The notes: generated from the sequence alone by a model not told the origin. Shown: positions 26,552-35,985, numbered from the stretch's first letter. The stretch is DNA of 64,000 nt from Methylobacterium durans (GCF_003173715.1 NZ_CP029550.1:5069501-5133500), one strand, 5' to 3'. Numbers and translations are program-made.

Positions 26552-28509
26552 TCAGGCGGCCGCGGCAGGCTCGCGCGGTGCCTCCCGGACGGCCTTGAGG
26601 CAGGCCTCGACACCGTCCCGCAGCGACGACACGTAGATGTCCGCCCCGAGTTCCCGACCGAGGGCCGCGTCGGTCAGGACGCGCTCCCCCACCGGCCAGA
26701 GGCCGACCAGGATCGGGATGCCGGGCCTGCGCTGGCGCAGACGCTCCAGGAGATATCGCAGATGCGCCGGGCTGCCGGTGATGTCGAGGTAGGAGATGCA
26801 GATCATCGCCACCCCGGACAGGTCGAGGTCGCGGATGCGCCCGCGGGACACCGCTTCGTGGGGGGTGATGCGCGCGCCGAGCCCGTGCTTGCGCAGAAGC
26901 TGCGCCAGGATGGATGAGGCCGCCTCGTCGAGCGGGCCGCGGCCGGCGATGCACAGCACCGGAGCGTCGCCGCGCCAGATCTCGGGACGGTCCTCGACCG
27001 GCGGCGCTTGGCCCGGCACGGCCTCGTTCTTCGGGTGCACTTGCTCCGCCAGCGACGGAACCTCGGAATGGCTCCTCGCCCTGGCGTCGGCGGAGGGCTC
27101 CGCGTCCGGTCGGCTCTCGAAATCCTCGACGAGACCCTGGCAGGAGGTCTTGATGTTCTCGAGTTGCGCCGGCGTCACCACGCCCCGCGCATAGTCGTTG
27201 GCGGCAAGCTGCAGGCCCTTCAACGCGACCTCGTCGTAATAGGACGAGAGGGAGCGCTCCTTCAGCATCGTCTCGCCGAGGTCCCGCGCCTCGTCCGGAT
27301 CGCCGGCCAGCATCCGCTGGTAGAAATTCTCGACGGGCGTCAGCGGCGGGCGGTCGCCGAGCAGCACGTCGAAGAATTCCAGGCTCTCGACATGGCGGCC
27401 GAGCACCACGAGGCAGACCGTGAAGGGCGTGGCCAGGATCAGGCCGATCGGCCCCCAGAGGAAGCCCCAGAACAGGGTCGAGACGATGACGGCGAAGGGC
27501 GACAGGCCGGTCGAGTGACCGTACAGCAGCGGCTCGATCACGTGGCCGAACAGCGGCTCGGCGACCAGGAACAGGCCGGCCGTCCAGAGGACCATCGACC
27601 AGCCCGGATCGACGGCGGCGGCCAGAGCGAGGGGAAGAGGGCGGCGATGAAGGCGCCGATATAGGGCACGAAGCGCATGAGCGCCGAGAACACGCCCCAG
27701 AGGATCGGGCTCGGCACGCCGATGAACCAGAGCCCGAGCCCGATCAGGACGCCGAAGGCGGCGTTCATGCCGAGCTGCGCCAGGAAGTACGTTCCGAGCC
27801 TGCTCGCCGCATCGTCCATCGCCACCGTCGTGCGATGCAGGTCGCTCGATCCGAACAGGCGGATCAGGCGATTGCGCAGGTCCTCGCGCTGCATGAGCAG
27901 GAAGATCACCACCACGAGCACGATGCCGACCGTGGTCAGCGGCTCGACGATCGGCCCCAGAATGTTGTGGGCGAGCGTGAGGGGCGACGGATCCGGCTCC
28001 TGCACCCGCACGAGCTGCGCCTTCGGCGTCTCGCCGCCGGCCGGCGCCGCGGCGGTGGTGCCGGAGGCGGCCGCCTTCTGGGACGCGTCGTGGACCTGAT
28101 GGTTGATCCGCTGCAGCAGCGCGTTGGCGCGCCCGAGGAAGCCCTCCTGGAGGCCGGCCGCCTTCTTCTGCACCGTGGCCTGATATTGCGGCAGGTTGCC
28201 GGCGAGGCTCGCGACCTGGGTTCCGATGACGGCCCCGATGCCGAGGATGACGCTGAGCGCGAGCAGCACCGCCACGATGACGGAGGGCACCCGGCCGAAG
28301 CGGATGCGGCGCAGGATGTTGACGACGGGCGCGAGGACGAAGCTCAGGAGGACGGCGAGCACGAGGGGGATGAAGACCTCGCGGCCGAAATAGAGGGCGG
28401 CGATGACCACGACGCCGACCGCGAGCGTCAGGAGACCGCGCAGGCCCGGGGTGATCGGGGGCGGCACCTGTGCGGGCTGGCGCGGAGCGGGCGTCGATGT
28501 GGCTGCCAT
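26552..28509 (-). pseudogene. AI-2E family exporter with long C-terminal B12-binding-like domain, split by a one-base frameshift
   Basis: The N-terminal part (from ATG 28509) has an AI-2E family start (PITPGLRGLLTLAVGVVVIAALYFGREVFIPLVLAVLLSF in pieces), several helices and PYIGAFIAALFP. The second half (WSMVLWTAGLFLVAEPLFGHVIEPLLYG, LSPFAVIVSTLFWGFLWGPIGLILATPF) is in another frame. Adding one G to the run of four at 27631-27634 joins them into about 650 residues. Beyond the membrane part is a cytoplasmic extension of about 250 residues: a helical piece (NFYQRMLAGDPDEARDLGE) and a Rossmann-like domain (APVLCIAGRGPLDEAASSILAQLL, GVAMICISYLD, RRPGIPILVGLW) that resembles cobalamin-binding folds without the DxHxxG box. 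Substrate unknown. Confidence 0.82.
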
Positions 28510-28683
28510 CGTGGAATCCGGCTGAGACGGGGGCCGGCCATGCCGGGTCTCCCCTCAACGCGGAGGCCCGCATTTCGGTGACATCTCCGCCCTGCGATCA
28601 GCGCGCGGCGCCTCCCACGCCGTCCGGTCGGCGCATGGCACGGTTAAGAGGCCGCGATGAAGAGGTCGCGGTGAGGGGCCGTG

Positions 28684-28749
28684 CGGGAACAGCCGCAGGC
28701 CGATCTCTGTTCACGGCGGGAACGGCCGCAGGCCGATCTCTGTTCACGG
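28684..28749. repeat. Tandem direct repeat, 2 x 33 bases
   Basis: Two adjacent copies (28684-28716 and 28717-28749) differ at a single base (A or G after CGGGAAC). Each contains GCAGGCCGATCTCTGTTCAC. They lie 55 bases before the ampG start in the 28510-28803 gap, which otherwise shows nothing. If read in the ampG frame from a GTG at 28681 the repeat encodes two copies of an 11-residue unit ending ADLCSR, but I consider it leader DNA. Confidence 0.85.
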
Positions 28750-28803
28750 GGTGACGTCAGCCCAGGTCCGTCGAGCGCGGGCGGAATCGAGAGAGAACCG
28801 CGC

Positions 28804-30135
28804 ATGCAACCAGCGGCCGTGGCAGGACCGGAGCCGACGCCCTTCTGGTCGGCGCTGTTCACGGATCGCCGGATCGCACCGGCCCTCGGCCTCGGCTTCA
28901 CGTCCGGCATCCCCTTCCTCCTCGTCTACGCGACGCAATCGGCCTGGCTGTCCGATGTCGGGATCTCGCTCGCGACGATCGGGCTCCTGAGCGAGCTGAC
29001 CCTCGCCTACAAGTTCAAGTTCCTGTGGGCGCCGTTCCTGGACCGGTACGATCCGCCCCTGCTCGGGCGGGTCCTCGGCCGGCGGCGAGGCTGGATCGTG
29101 GCCGCGCAGTTCGGCGTCATGGCCGCCCTCGCCGGGATCGCGTTCGGCGATCCGGCGCACTGGCTCGCCTGGACGATCGTGTTCTCGCTGGCGCTCGGGT
29201 TCGCCGGCGCCACGCTCGATCTCGTCATCGACGGCTGGCGCATCACCAGCGTGCGCCCCCCCGAGAAGCAGGCCGTGCTGTCTTCCTGGACCGAGATCGG
29301 CTGGCGGGTCGGCAACCTCGCAGCCGGGGCGGGCGCCCTGTTCCTCGCCGACCGGATCGGCTGGCGCGGCGCCTATCTCTGCATGGGCGCCCTGATGCTG
29401 CCCGGCATGGTCGCGGCCGTGCTGGCGCCCGAGCCGCCGTCGGACAGGCGCCCCGCCCAAAGCGCCCGAGCGGGCCTCGTCGAGACCGTCTGGGCCCCGA
29501 TCCGGGAACTCCTGGCCCGCCTCGGTCCCACGGCACCGGTCATCCTGCTGCTCGTCGCCGGTTTCCGGATGCCGGGCTACGTCGCGAGCGCGATGGCGGT
29601 GCCGCTGTTCAAGCACCAGGGCTTCTCGAACACCGATATCGCGACCGTCACCAAGCTCTTCGGCTTCTGGATCGCGCTCGGCGGCACATTCCTGGCCGGC
29701 GCGCTCATCCCGCGCATCGGCATGCTGCCGAGCCTCCTGATCGGCACGGTCGCGGGCTCGGCCTCGCATCTCAGCTTGGCCTACCTCGCGGCGCACGGAG
29801 GCGACGGCGGAGCGGCCTTCTGGACCTTCGCGATCACCGTCGGCATCGACGGCTTCGCCTACGCCTTCGCATCGGTCGTGCTGATCACCTACATGTCGAC
29901 CCTGGCCTCGGCCGAGCACGCGGCGAGCCAGTTCGGGCTGATGACGTCGCTCTGCGCCTTCCCGGGCAGCGTGCTGGCGGGCTTTTCCGGCTTCGTGATC
30001 GAGCGGACGGGCTTCACCTGGTTCTTCGTCGGCACGTCCCTGCTCGGGCTGCCGGTGGCGCTGCTCGCATTCTACGTCTGGGCGAAGGTCGGCATTTCCG
30101 ACGAGACCGCGCCTCACGCCGTCGCGGGGCATTGA
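28804..30135 (+). CDS. ampG: AmpG-type muropeptide permease (MFS)
   Basis: 443 residues, twelve probable membrane helices. It has AmpG signatures: GFTSGIPFLLVYATQSAWLSDVGISLATIGL at the start, YKFKFLWAPFLDRYDPP, LGRRRGWIV, then DLVIDGWRI and IGWRVGNLAAGAGALFLAD. AmpG imports anhydromuropeptides released by cell-wall turnover for recycling. The neighbour ending 100 bases away on the other strand is AmpH, another recycling enzyme, which strengthens the call. The ATG at 28804 directly precedes the first helix; the frame is open further upstream over the tandem repeat. Confidence 0.87.
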   Translation: MQPAAVAGPEPTPFWSALFTDRRIAPALGLGFTSGIPFLLVYATQSAWLSDVGISLATIGLLSELTLAYKFKFLWAPFLDRYDPPLLGRVLGRRRGWIVAAQFGVMAALAGIAFGDPAHWLAWTIVFSLALGFAGATLDLVIDGWRITSVRPPEKQAVLSSWTEIGWRVGNLAAGAGALFLADRIGWRGAYLCMGALMLPGMVAAVLAPEPPSDRRPAQSARAGLVETVWAPIRELLARLGPTAPVILLLVAGFRMPGYVASAMAVPLFKHQGFSNTDIATVTKLFGFWIALGGTFLAGALIPRIGMLPSLLIGTVAGSASHLSLAYLAAHGGDGGAAFWTFAITVGIDGFAYAFASVVLITYMSTLASAEHAASQFGLMTSLCAFPGSVLAGFSGFVIERTGFTWFFVGTSLLGLPVALLAFYVWAKVGISDETAPHAVAGH

Positions 30136-30235
30136 GCGGTTCGGGCCCGAACGAGCGCCCCGCCAGGGTGCAGCCCCCTCTCAGCGGGCGGGACGCGCGC
30201 TCCGCTCGCCACCGGGCTGCCCATGCGCCCCGCGA

Positions 30236-31342
30236 TCAGCGCGTCACGAGACTCGCGATCAGCTTGTTGGCCGCATCCGTCAGCCCGGAGAACATGGCGA
30301 AATCGGCGCGGTTGACGACGACGAACACGCCGACATCGCGACCGGGGGCGAGGGCGACGTAGCTCATGAACCCCGCGCCGCCGCCGCTCTTGACCAGGAG
30401 CATCGGCTCGATGCTCCGTGCCGCCACGGCGACCCAGCCCAGCCCGAGGCCCGCCATCGGCGCCGCCTCGTCGAAGCCGATCGTCGCCTGCATCGCCTGG
30501 CGCGGACGGTAGACGGCGTGGCTGAGGGCTAGCGCGGGGTTTCCCGTGTCGAGGTTGTGCCGCAGCCAGCGCGCCATGTCGTTCCCGGTGCTGTACAGGC
30601 CTCCGCTTCCGCCGGTCGCCTGCGTGTCGACGCAGGTCGCCGGACCGCCGAGGCCGGAGCCGATCATCAGCCGCCCGCACTGCTCCTGTGTCGGTGCGAA
30701 CCCGGTATCCGTCATTCCCAGCCGCTCCGTGACCTGGCTGCGCAGCAGATCGGGATAGGAGCGGCCGCCGGCCTTCCCGATGGCATCGGCCAGGAGGTCG
30801 AACCCGACATTGGAATAGGAGGCGATGGTGCCGGGCTCCCACGGCAGCTGGTAGCCGGGGAGCCACGTCCAGCGATCGGTGTAGGTCGGCCAAGCCCGCG
30901 GGTTCGCGCCGTCGGGCGCGGAACCCATCTCGCGCGGCAGCGCTGCCGAGTGGGTCGCGAGATCGAGCAGCGTGATGGCTCGGTCGTTGAAGACGGGCAA
31001 CCGCACCTCCGCGAAACGCTGCAGGCGGTCGGTCAGGGCAAGCTTCCTCTCGGCCGCGAGCGAGACCAGGACCTCCGTGGTGAGCACCTTGGTGATGGAG
31101 TTCAGCCGCACGAGGCTCGCTCCGTCCGGCTTGATCCCGTTGCCCTTCTCCGTCTCGCCGTAGCCGCGGATCAGCACCTGATCGCCCCGCACGACCACCA
31201 GGACCATGCCGGGAGCCCCCGATTCCAGGAACATGACGTCTCCGGTGAGATCGGTCGCGGCCTTGAGAACCGGATCGTCGGCGGCCTCCGAGACCGTCGC
31301 GGTCGCGAGCGCGAGGGCGAGAGCGAGGACGGCGAGTCGCAT
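30236..31342 (-). CDS. ampH: AmpH-type D,D-carboxypeptidase/endopeptidase
   Basis: 368 residues with a signal peptide (MRLAVLALALALATATVSEA). The sequence follows E. coli AmpH closely (SGAPGMVLVVVRGDQ, YGETEKGN, DLATHSAALPRE, YSTGNDMARWLRHNL). Penicillin-binding-protein motifs are all visible: SITK at 82-85 (S-x-x-K), YSN in IASYSNVGFDLLADAI, and KSGGG near the C-terminus. AmpH removes D-Ala from, or cleaves cross-links in, peptidoglycan fragments in the periplasm, yielding muropeptides that AmpG would import. It is convergent with ampG. Confidence 0.88.
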   Translation of the reverse strand: MRLAVLALALALATATVSEAADDPVLKAATDLTGDVMFLESGAPGMVLVVVRGDQVLIRGYGETEKGNGIKPDGASLVRLNSITKVLTTEVLVSLAAERKLALTDRLQRFAEVRLPVFNDRAITLLDLATHSAALPREMGSAPDGANPRAWPTYTDRWTWLPGYQLPWEPGTIASYSNVGFDLLADAIGKAGGRSYPDLLRSQVTERLGMTDTGFAPTQEQCGRLMIGSGLGGPATCVDTQATGGSGGLYSTGNDMARWLRHNLDTGNPALALSHAVYRPRQAMQATIGFDEAAPMAGLGLGWVAVAARSIEPMLLVKSGGGAGFMSYVALAPGRDVGVFVVVNRADFAMFSGLTDAANKLIASLVTR

Positions 31343-31512
31343 GTCGGGTTCGGGGCTCCGTTCAGAACGGAAGCCTACAGGCTCTCGGCCGAACGACCAG
31401 AAGCTCGGCGATAGGCGTGAGATTCCGCACCGAAATCCGGGGCGTTCCCCCTCTAGACAGTGAGGACCGGGTAGACGCGCTCAGCCGAGCGGCAGGCAGC
31501 GGGGATCTCCAG

Positions 31513-31686
31513 ATGACGAGCCAGCGCGATGCCACCCTCCCGGCCTTCTGGAGCGCGGACCGGATCGGCAGAGGGTCCGATCTGCGGGACACGCTGATCT
31601 GGGCGATGCTCGCCTTCGCGGCGGCACTCGGAATCACCTGGGGCACCACCCTCACGCAGGCGGCGGCGCAGCTGCTCGCCCTGTGA
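31513..31686 (+). CDS. Small single-helix membrane protein
   Basis: 57 residues starting at ATG 31513 with GGGGA upstream. A polar N-terminus (TSQRDATLPAFWSADRIGRGSD) is followed by one hydrophobic helix (TLIWAMLAFAAALGITWGTTL). Unknown function; kept because length, start site and helix are coherent, but a chance frame is possible. Confidence 0.42.
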   Translation: MTSQRDATLPAFWSADRIGRGSDLRDTLIWAMLAFAAALGITWGTTLTQAAAQLLAL

Positions 31687-32125
31687 TGCCGGCGGGGCTC
31701 CGGCCTCGGGGGCGCCCGCGCGTCTCGGCGGCGGGGACGAATCGCCCGGAGCGTCACGGCCCGCACACCGAGCGATCGTTCTCGGAGGCTGTCCCGGTCG
31801 TTCGCTCGGGCCGGGCGCGCACGCCCTGATTCGGGGCAGGGGCTGTGGCGACGCGGACGTTCCGCGCGGCCGAGCAGGGCTTCGACCCGTCGATCCGCGC
31901 TTTGCTTGCGAACGCACGCCGTTCCGCCGCGCCGCCGATCGCGCCTGCCCCGACAGGACCGGCGACCTGCGAGCCGATGTTGAGCAGGGCCGTGCGGTTC
32001 GGTTCGACCAATGCGGTGCGCGGGCAGGCTTGACCCGGCGCAGGTCGACAATCCGTTCGACCCGATGTCACATCGCTTCCTCGAACCTCGTCATGACCGC
32101 GGGACCTCACTCGGGGGACAGGTTG
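31687..32125. other. Intergenic region, about 440 bases
   Basis: Between the small membrane protein and the ECF41 operon. A GTG-started frame at 31845-32033 exists but has no ribosome site or family features. The last 80 bases should contain the promoter of the membrane protein-sigma operon. No dyad or repeat recognised. Confidence 0.45.
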
Positions 32126-32521
32126 ATGACCAAGACGATCCCGGTGCTCGCGGGCCTCTTCGGAGCAGGGTTGGCGGCGAACGGCGTCGTGATGCTCGCC
32201 GCTCCGGAGGCGTGGTACTTCGCCGTGCCGGGCGTGACCGCGACAGGCCCGTTCAACCAGCACTTCCTGCGCGACATCGGACTGATCTTCGTGTTGCTCG
32301 GCTCGGCCGTCGCTTTCGGCGCCGCCCGGCCCGAGACGCGGACGCTCCTCTGGGGCATGGCCGCCCTCTGGCTCTCGGGTCACGCCCTATTCCACGTCTG
32401 GGAAGTCGCCGCCGGCCTCTGCGGACCGGAGGTACTTCCGCGCGACTTCCCGGCCGTGACGCTGCCCGCGCTCATCGCGATCGCCCTCAGCCTCTGGTCG
32501 GTCCGCCATGTCGATGGCTGA
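32126..32521 (+). CDS. Four-helix membrane protein upstream of ECF41 sigma factor
   Basis: 131 residues with four hydrophobic helices (VLAGLFGAGLAANGVVML, IGLIFVLLGSAVAFGAA, LLWGMAALWLSGHALFHVWEV, FPAVTLPALIAIALSLW) and a conserved-looking loop with FNQHFLRDIG. The His residues in GHALFHVWE lie within a helix. It resembles small DoxX/DUF-type membrane proteins but I cannot name the family. Its 3' end overlaps the sigma gene by 14 bases, so the two are one transcription unit. Confidence 0.75.
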   Translation: MTKTIPVLAGLFGAGLAANGVVMLAAPEAWYFAVPGVTATGPFNQHFLRDIGLIFVLLGSAVAFGAARPETRTLLWGMAALWLSGHALFHVWEVAAGLCGPEVLPRDFPAVTLPALIAIALSLWSVRHVDG

Positions 32522-33407
32522 CGATCCGACGGACGTCTTCGAGGCGGAGCGAGCGCGGCTCGTCCGGCTGGCCTATCGCATGCTCGGCTCGGTCGGCGAG
32601 GCCGAAGACATCGTCCAGGACGCTTGGCTCCGGTGGCGCAGGGTCAACCACACGAGCATCGCCTCGCCCGGTGCCTTCCTGTCCCGCACCGTCACCCGGC
32701 TCTGCCTCGACGTCATGAAATCCGCCCGGGCGCGCCGCGAGACGTATGTCGGGACCTGGCTGCCGGAGCCTGTCGACCTGTCGTTCGATCAGGATCCGCA
32801 GGACGATCTCACCCTGACCCTGATGCTGGCGCTCGAGCGTCTCTCGCCGTTGGAGCGCGCCGCGTTCCTGCTCCACGACGTGTTCGGCGTTCCCCTCGAC
32901 GAGGTGGCGGAGACGCTCGAGCGGGAGGCCCCCGCCGTGCGCCAGCTCGCCTCCCGGGCGAGGAAGCATGTCCAGGCCGCGCGCCCCCGCTTCCCCATGG
33001 ACCCGCGCGACGGCGCGCGGATCGCGAAAGCCTTCTTCGAGGCGTCCTCGACGGGGGATGTGGCGACGCTCCGGACACTCCTGGCCGACGCGGTGGTCGT
33101 TCACTCCGACGGCGGCGGCAAGGCGTACGCCTTCCCGCGGCCGATCGTCGGCATCGACCGGGTGATCCGCCTCTACCACGGCATGAAGCGCAAGGCGTGG
33201 ATCCAGGAGGCGCAGAAGCTCCGGGACCTCTGGATCGACGGGCTGCCGGGCTATTTCAGCCTGGAACCTGGGGGAACCTACCAGACCGTCGCCCTCGAGA
33301 TCGAGCACGGCCTGATCGTCGGCGTCTATTTCACGCGCAACCCGGACAAGCTGCGCCGGCTCGTCGACCTGTTCGGCGGCGATGCGGCGACGCCGACCGC
33401 TCACTGA
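32508..33407 (+). CDS. ECF41-type sigma factor with SnoaL-like C-terminal domain (SigJ-like)
   Basis: 299 residues. Region 2: RLAYRMLGSVGEAEDIVQDAWLRW; region 4: LSPLERAAFLLHDVFGVPLDEVAETLEREAPAVRQLASRAR, where the VRQL-x-SRARK helix is typical of SigJ. From residue 170 a SnoaL/NTF2-like domain follows (AKAFFEASSTGDVATLRTLLADAVVVHSDGGG, FPRPIVGIDRVIRLY), which in ECF41 factors regulates the sigma in cis, replacing an anti-sigma factor. ECF41 genes usually sit with a COE (carboxymuconolactone decarboxylase, oxidoreductase or epimerase) target; here the NmrA-like reductase at 33866-34624 is a candidate, though on the opposite strand. Confidence 0.92.
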   Translation: MSMADDPTDVFEAERARLVRLAYRMLGSVGEAEDIVQDAWLRWRRVNHTSIASPGAFLSRTVTRLCLDVMKSARARRETYVGTWLPEPVDLSFDQDPQDDLTLTLMLALERLSPLERAAFLLHDVFGVPLDEVAETLEREAPAVRQLASRARKHVQAARPRFPMDPRDGARIAKAFFEASSTGDVATLRTLLADAVVVHSDGGGKAYAFPRPIVGIDRVIRLYHGMKRKAWIQEAQKLRDLWIDGLPGYFSLEPGGTYQTVALEIEHGLIVGVYFTRNPDKLRRLVDLFGGDAATPTAH

Positions 33408-33410
33408 GCG

Positions 33411-33851
33411 TCAGCGCCGCGCGATCGCGAGTTCGGTGCGGCAGGCCTGCGAGAACGCGCAGAGCGGGTCGAGCGTGCCGGCATGGCGGATGTCCGCGAA
33501 GGCGGCGAGATCCGTGTTCGGCGAGAAGTAGGTCTCACCGATGCGGTGCATGACGCGCTCGGCTTCCTCCAGCGTCCACGGATCGCCGAACAGCCTGATC
33601 GTATTGACGATCGCGTAGAGGTTCACGAGCTTGGCGGGATCGTCGAGATCGTTCCGGAAGGCGTCGCCGAACAGCCTCGACGCCTCGCGGATGAACTCGC
33701 CGTAGAGCGCCTCCCGGCGCGCGCGGTCCTGCACGCGCTGCGCTGCCTTCTGCTGGGCATGCTGGGTGATCCAGGTCGAGGCGAAGGAGGCCAGCGCGCC
33801 GATGGCGGAGCCTGCAAGGGCCGCGAAGGCCGGGATGTAGCCCGCGTCCAC
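33411..33851 (-). CDS. Hypothetical protein with N-terminal membrane helix
   Basis: 146 residues from a GTG at 33851. One hydrophobic helix at 5-25 (IPAFAALAGSAIGALASFAST) is followed by a charged helical region (QKAAQRVQDRARREALYGEFIREASRLFGDAF, LVNLYAIVNTIRLF). This pattern recurs in small proteobacterial proteins of unknown function. Its start is 15 bases from the end of the NmrA-like gene, so it is probably in that operon. Confidence 0.7.
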   Translation of the reverse strand: MDAGYIPAFAALAGSAIGALASFASTWITQHAQQKAAQRVQDRARREALYGEFIREASRLFGDAFRNDLDDPAKLVNLYAIVNTIRLFGDPWTLEEAERVMHRIGETYFSPNTDLAAFADIRHAGTLDPLCAFSQACRTELAIARR

Positions 33852-33865
33852 CGGCGCGCTCCGCC

Positions 33866-34624
33866 TCAGGCCGGGCGCTTCGGCTGCGATGCCAGCCAAT
33901 CCGCGAAGCGCGTGTCGGAGAGCCAGGCACCATCGACGGGGATCAGCGAGCGGTCGTCGATGACGACGCCGAAATAGTCTGCTTCGTCGTCGGCCGCGAT
34001 CTCCCGCTCGTCCCCGACGCCCCGCAGGTAGCGCCTCACGAGTTCGACGAGGGGCAGGCGCTCCGGACCGGCAACCTCGACCATCGCGTTGAGGGGCTGC
34101 CCGAGGGCGGCTTCCGCGACCTTGGCCGCCACGTCGGCCGATGCGATGGGCTGAATCGGCGCGGAGGTCGCGCGGTTGACGCCGCCGGCGGTGGCCGCGG
34201 CGGCGATCGCGCCGACGAATTCGAAGAACTGCGTCGCGCGGACGATGGTCCAGGGGATGCCCGCCGCGGCGATCAGCTCTTCCTGAGCGAGCTTCGCCCG
34301 GAAATAGCCGCTGTCCAGCAGCCGCTCCGTCCCGACCACCGACAGGGCGACGTGATGCGTGACCCCTGCTGCCGTCTCGGCCGCGGCGAGGTTGTCGCTG
34401 GAACGCGTGAAGAACGCCATCGCCGGCTCGCTCTCGAACGAGGGCGCGTTCGCCACGTCGACCACGACGCTGGCGCCCCTCAGCGCGTCCGCCAGCCCCT
34501 CGCCGGTCACCGCATCGACGCCGGTCCTGGGCGATGCGGCGAGAACCTCGTGGCCCCGGCCCTTCAAGGCGGCGACGACCTGCGACCCGATCAATCCGGT
34601 CCCACCGATGACGACGATCTTCAT
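33866..34624 (-). CDS. NmrA-like / atypical SDR NAD(P)-binding protein
   Basis: 252 residues. The N-terminus is a dinucleotide-binding Rossmann motif, VVIGGTGLIGSQVVAALKGRGHEV. Further family pieces: VVVDVANAP, VALSVVGTERL, YFRAKLAQEELI (the position of YxxxK) and PWTIVRATQFFEFVGA. Proteins of this type act as reductases, epimerases or NAD(P)H-dependent sensors; no substrate can be read off. It is a plausible target of the adjacent ECF41 sigma factor, whose clusters often contain such a gene. Confidence 0.87.
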   Translation of the reverse strand: MKIVVIGGTGLIGSQVVAALKGRGHEVLAASPRTGVDAVTGEGLADALRGASVVVDVANAPSFESEPAMAFFTRSSDNLAAAETAAGVTHHVALSVVGTERLLDSGYFRAKLAQEELIAAAGIPWTIVRATQFFEFVGAIAAAATAGGVNRATSAPIQPIASADVAAKVAEAALGQPLNAMVEVAGPERLPLVELVRRYLRGVGDEREIAADDEADYFGVVIDDRSLIPVDGAWLSDTRFADWLASQPKRPA

Positions 34625-34901
34625 GGAGCCCTCCGTGCCCTCGTCCCGCTCCGGCCGGAGCGATCATGAAGCAGGACGAGAGAGGGGCCACGCCGTGTGA
34701 CATCGGCGTCGAGAAACGGACGAACCTCCGGATCGCGGGCAGGATCCGGGCGGGCGACAGTCCCGCGCTCGCATCGCCGCCTTCGCCGGACATCTTTCGT
34801 GGCGATGTCACAGTCACGCCCACCCACCTCGTCCTGTTCGCACGGCGCGCATGGTGTCGTCCGGGCAGGCCGGACGCCCGCGCCTCATGAGAGGACTGGA
34901 C

Positions 34902-35840
34902 ATGACGAACATGGTGATGGGCGAAACGGGGTCGAAGACTGTCACGCCACTGCCCCAGGGGCCGGACGAGCTGGTTCCGTCGCGCTATGCCCTGCGCATC
35001 GGCGCGATCGACGTGATGGTGATCAGCGACGGGGTGCTGCCGCTCCCGACCGCGATGCTGGCCCACAACGCGGATCCGGCCGTCCGCGCGGCGTGGCTCG
35101 ACGACATGTTCCTGCCGCCGGACGCGTTCGACTGGCCGCTGAACGTGGTCGTGCTGCGGAGCGGCGGCCGGACCATCCTCATCGACGCCGGGCTCGGGCT
35201 GGACCCGAACCTGGACCTGCCGCGGGCCGGGCAGGTGGTCAGGCGCCTCGACGCCGCCGGCATCGATCTCGCCTCCGTGACCGACGTGGTGCTGACCCAC
35301 CTCCACATGGACCATATCGGCGGGCTGCTCGTCGACGGCGTGCAGGAGCGGCTGCGACCCGACCTGCGGATCCACGTGGCGGCCGCCGAGGTCGAATTCT
35401 GGGAGGCGCCCGATTTCTCCCACACCGCCATGCCGCCGGGCTTCCCCGACGCGCTCCGGTCGGCCGCCAAGCGCTTCGTGGGCACGTACCGCCGGCATCT
35501 GCGGACGTTCGACGAGGCGTTCGAGGTGGCGCCGGGCGTCGTCGTCCGCCGTACCGGCGGCCATACGCCGGGGCACAGCGTGGTCCGCCTGGCATCGGGC
35601 GGCGACCGGTTGACCTTCGCGGGCGACGCCGTGTTCTCGGTCGGGTTCGAGCAGCCCGACTGGCACAACGGCTTCGAGCACGACCCGGAGGAGGCCGCCC
35701 GCGTCCGGATCCGGCTCCTGCGCGAGCTGGCGGCGACCGGCGAGGCGCTGGTGGCCACCCACCTGCCGTTTCCCTCCATCGGCCGGGTGGCGGTCGACGG
35801 CGACGTCTTCCGCTTCGTGCCGGCCTTCTGGGATTACTGA
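34902..35840 (+). CDS. Metallo-beta-lactamase-fold hydrolase (lactonase-like)
   Basis: 312 residues, start chosen at ATG 34902 with GAGGA upstream (another ATG lies at 34887). The metal-binding motif is complete: THLHMDHIGG (H-x-H-x-D-H), then His in TGGHTPGHS, Asp in FAGDAVFS and a final His in VATHLPFP. This arrangement is that of AHL-lactonase-like and related MBL hydrolases, cytoplasmic since no signal peptide is seen. Actual substrate unknown. Divergent from the NmrA-like gene. Confidence 0.87.
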   Translation: MTNMVMGETGSKTVTPLPQGPDELVPSRYALRIGAIDVMVISDGVLPLPTAMLAHNADPAVRAAWLDDMFLPPDAFDWPLNVVVLRSGGRTILIDAGLGLDPNLDLPRAGQVVRRLDAAGIDLASVTDVVLTHLHMDHIGGLLVDGVQERLRPDLRIHVAAAEVEFWEAPDFSHTAMPPGFPDALRSAAKRFVGTYRRHLRTFDEAFEVAPGVVVRRTGGHTPGHSVVRLASGGDRLTFAGDAVFSVGFEQPDWHNGFEHDPEEAARVRIRLLRELAATGEALVATHLPFPSIGRVAVDGDVFRFVPAFWDY

Positions 35841-35985
35841 TCGACCCTCGGGTAGGAACCGACCGGGCGGGCGACATCCCGCCCGCGTCCGCACCGGGGC
35901 CGGAGGTCGGCATCCCCGGGCCTGTCCCGCGGAGCCCCGTGTCGCGGTGGTCGTCACTCCGGCGGGCTCGGGCCGGATCGAGCGC

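Noticed and set aside
31845..32033. 62-codon GTG-started frame
   Set aside because: No ribosome site, no conserved-looking pattern, Arg/Ala/Pro composition of non-coding GC-rich DNA.
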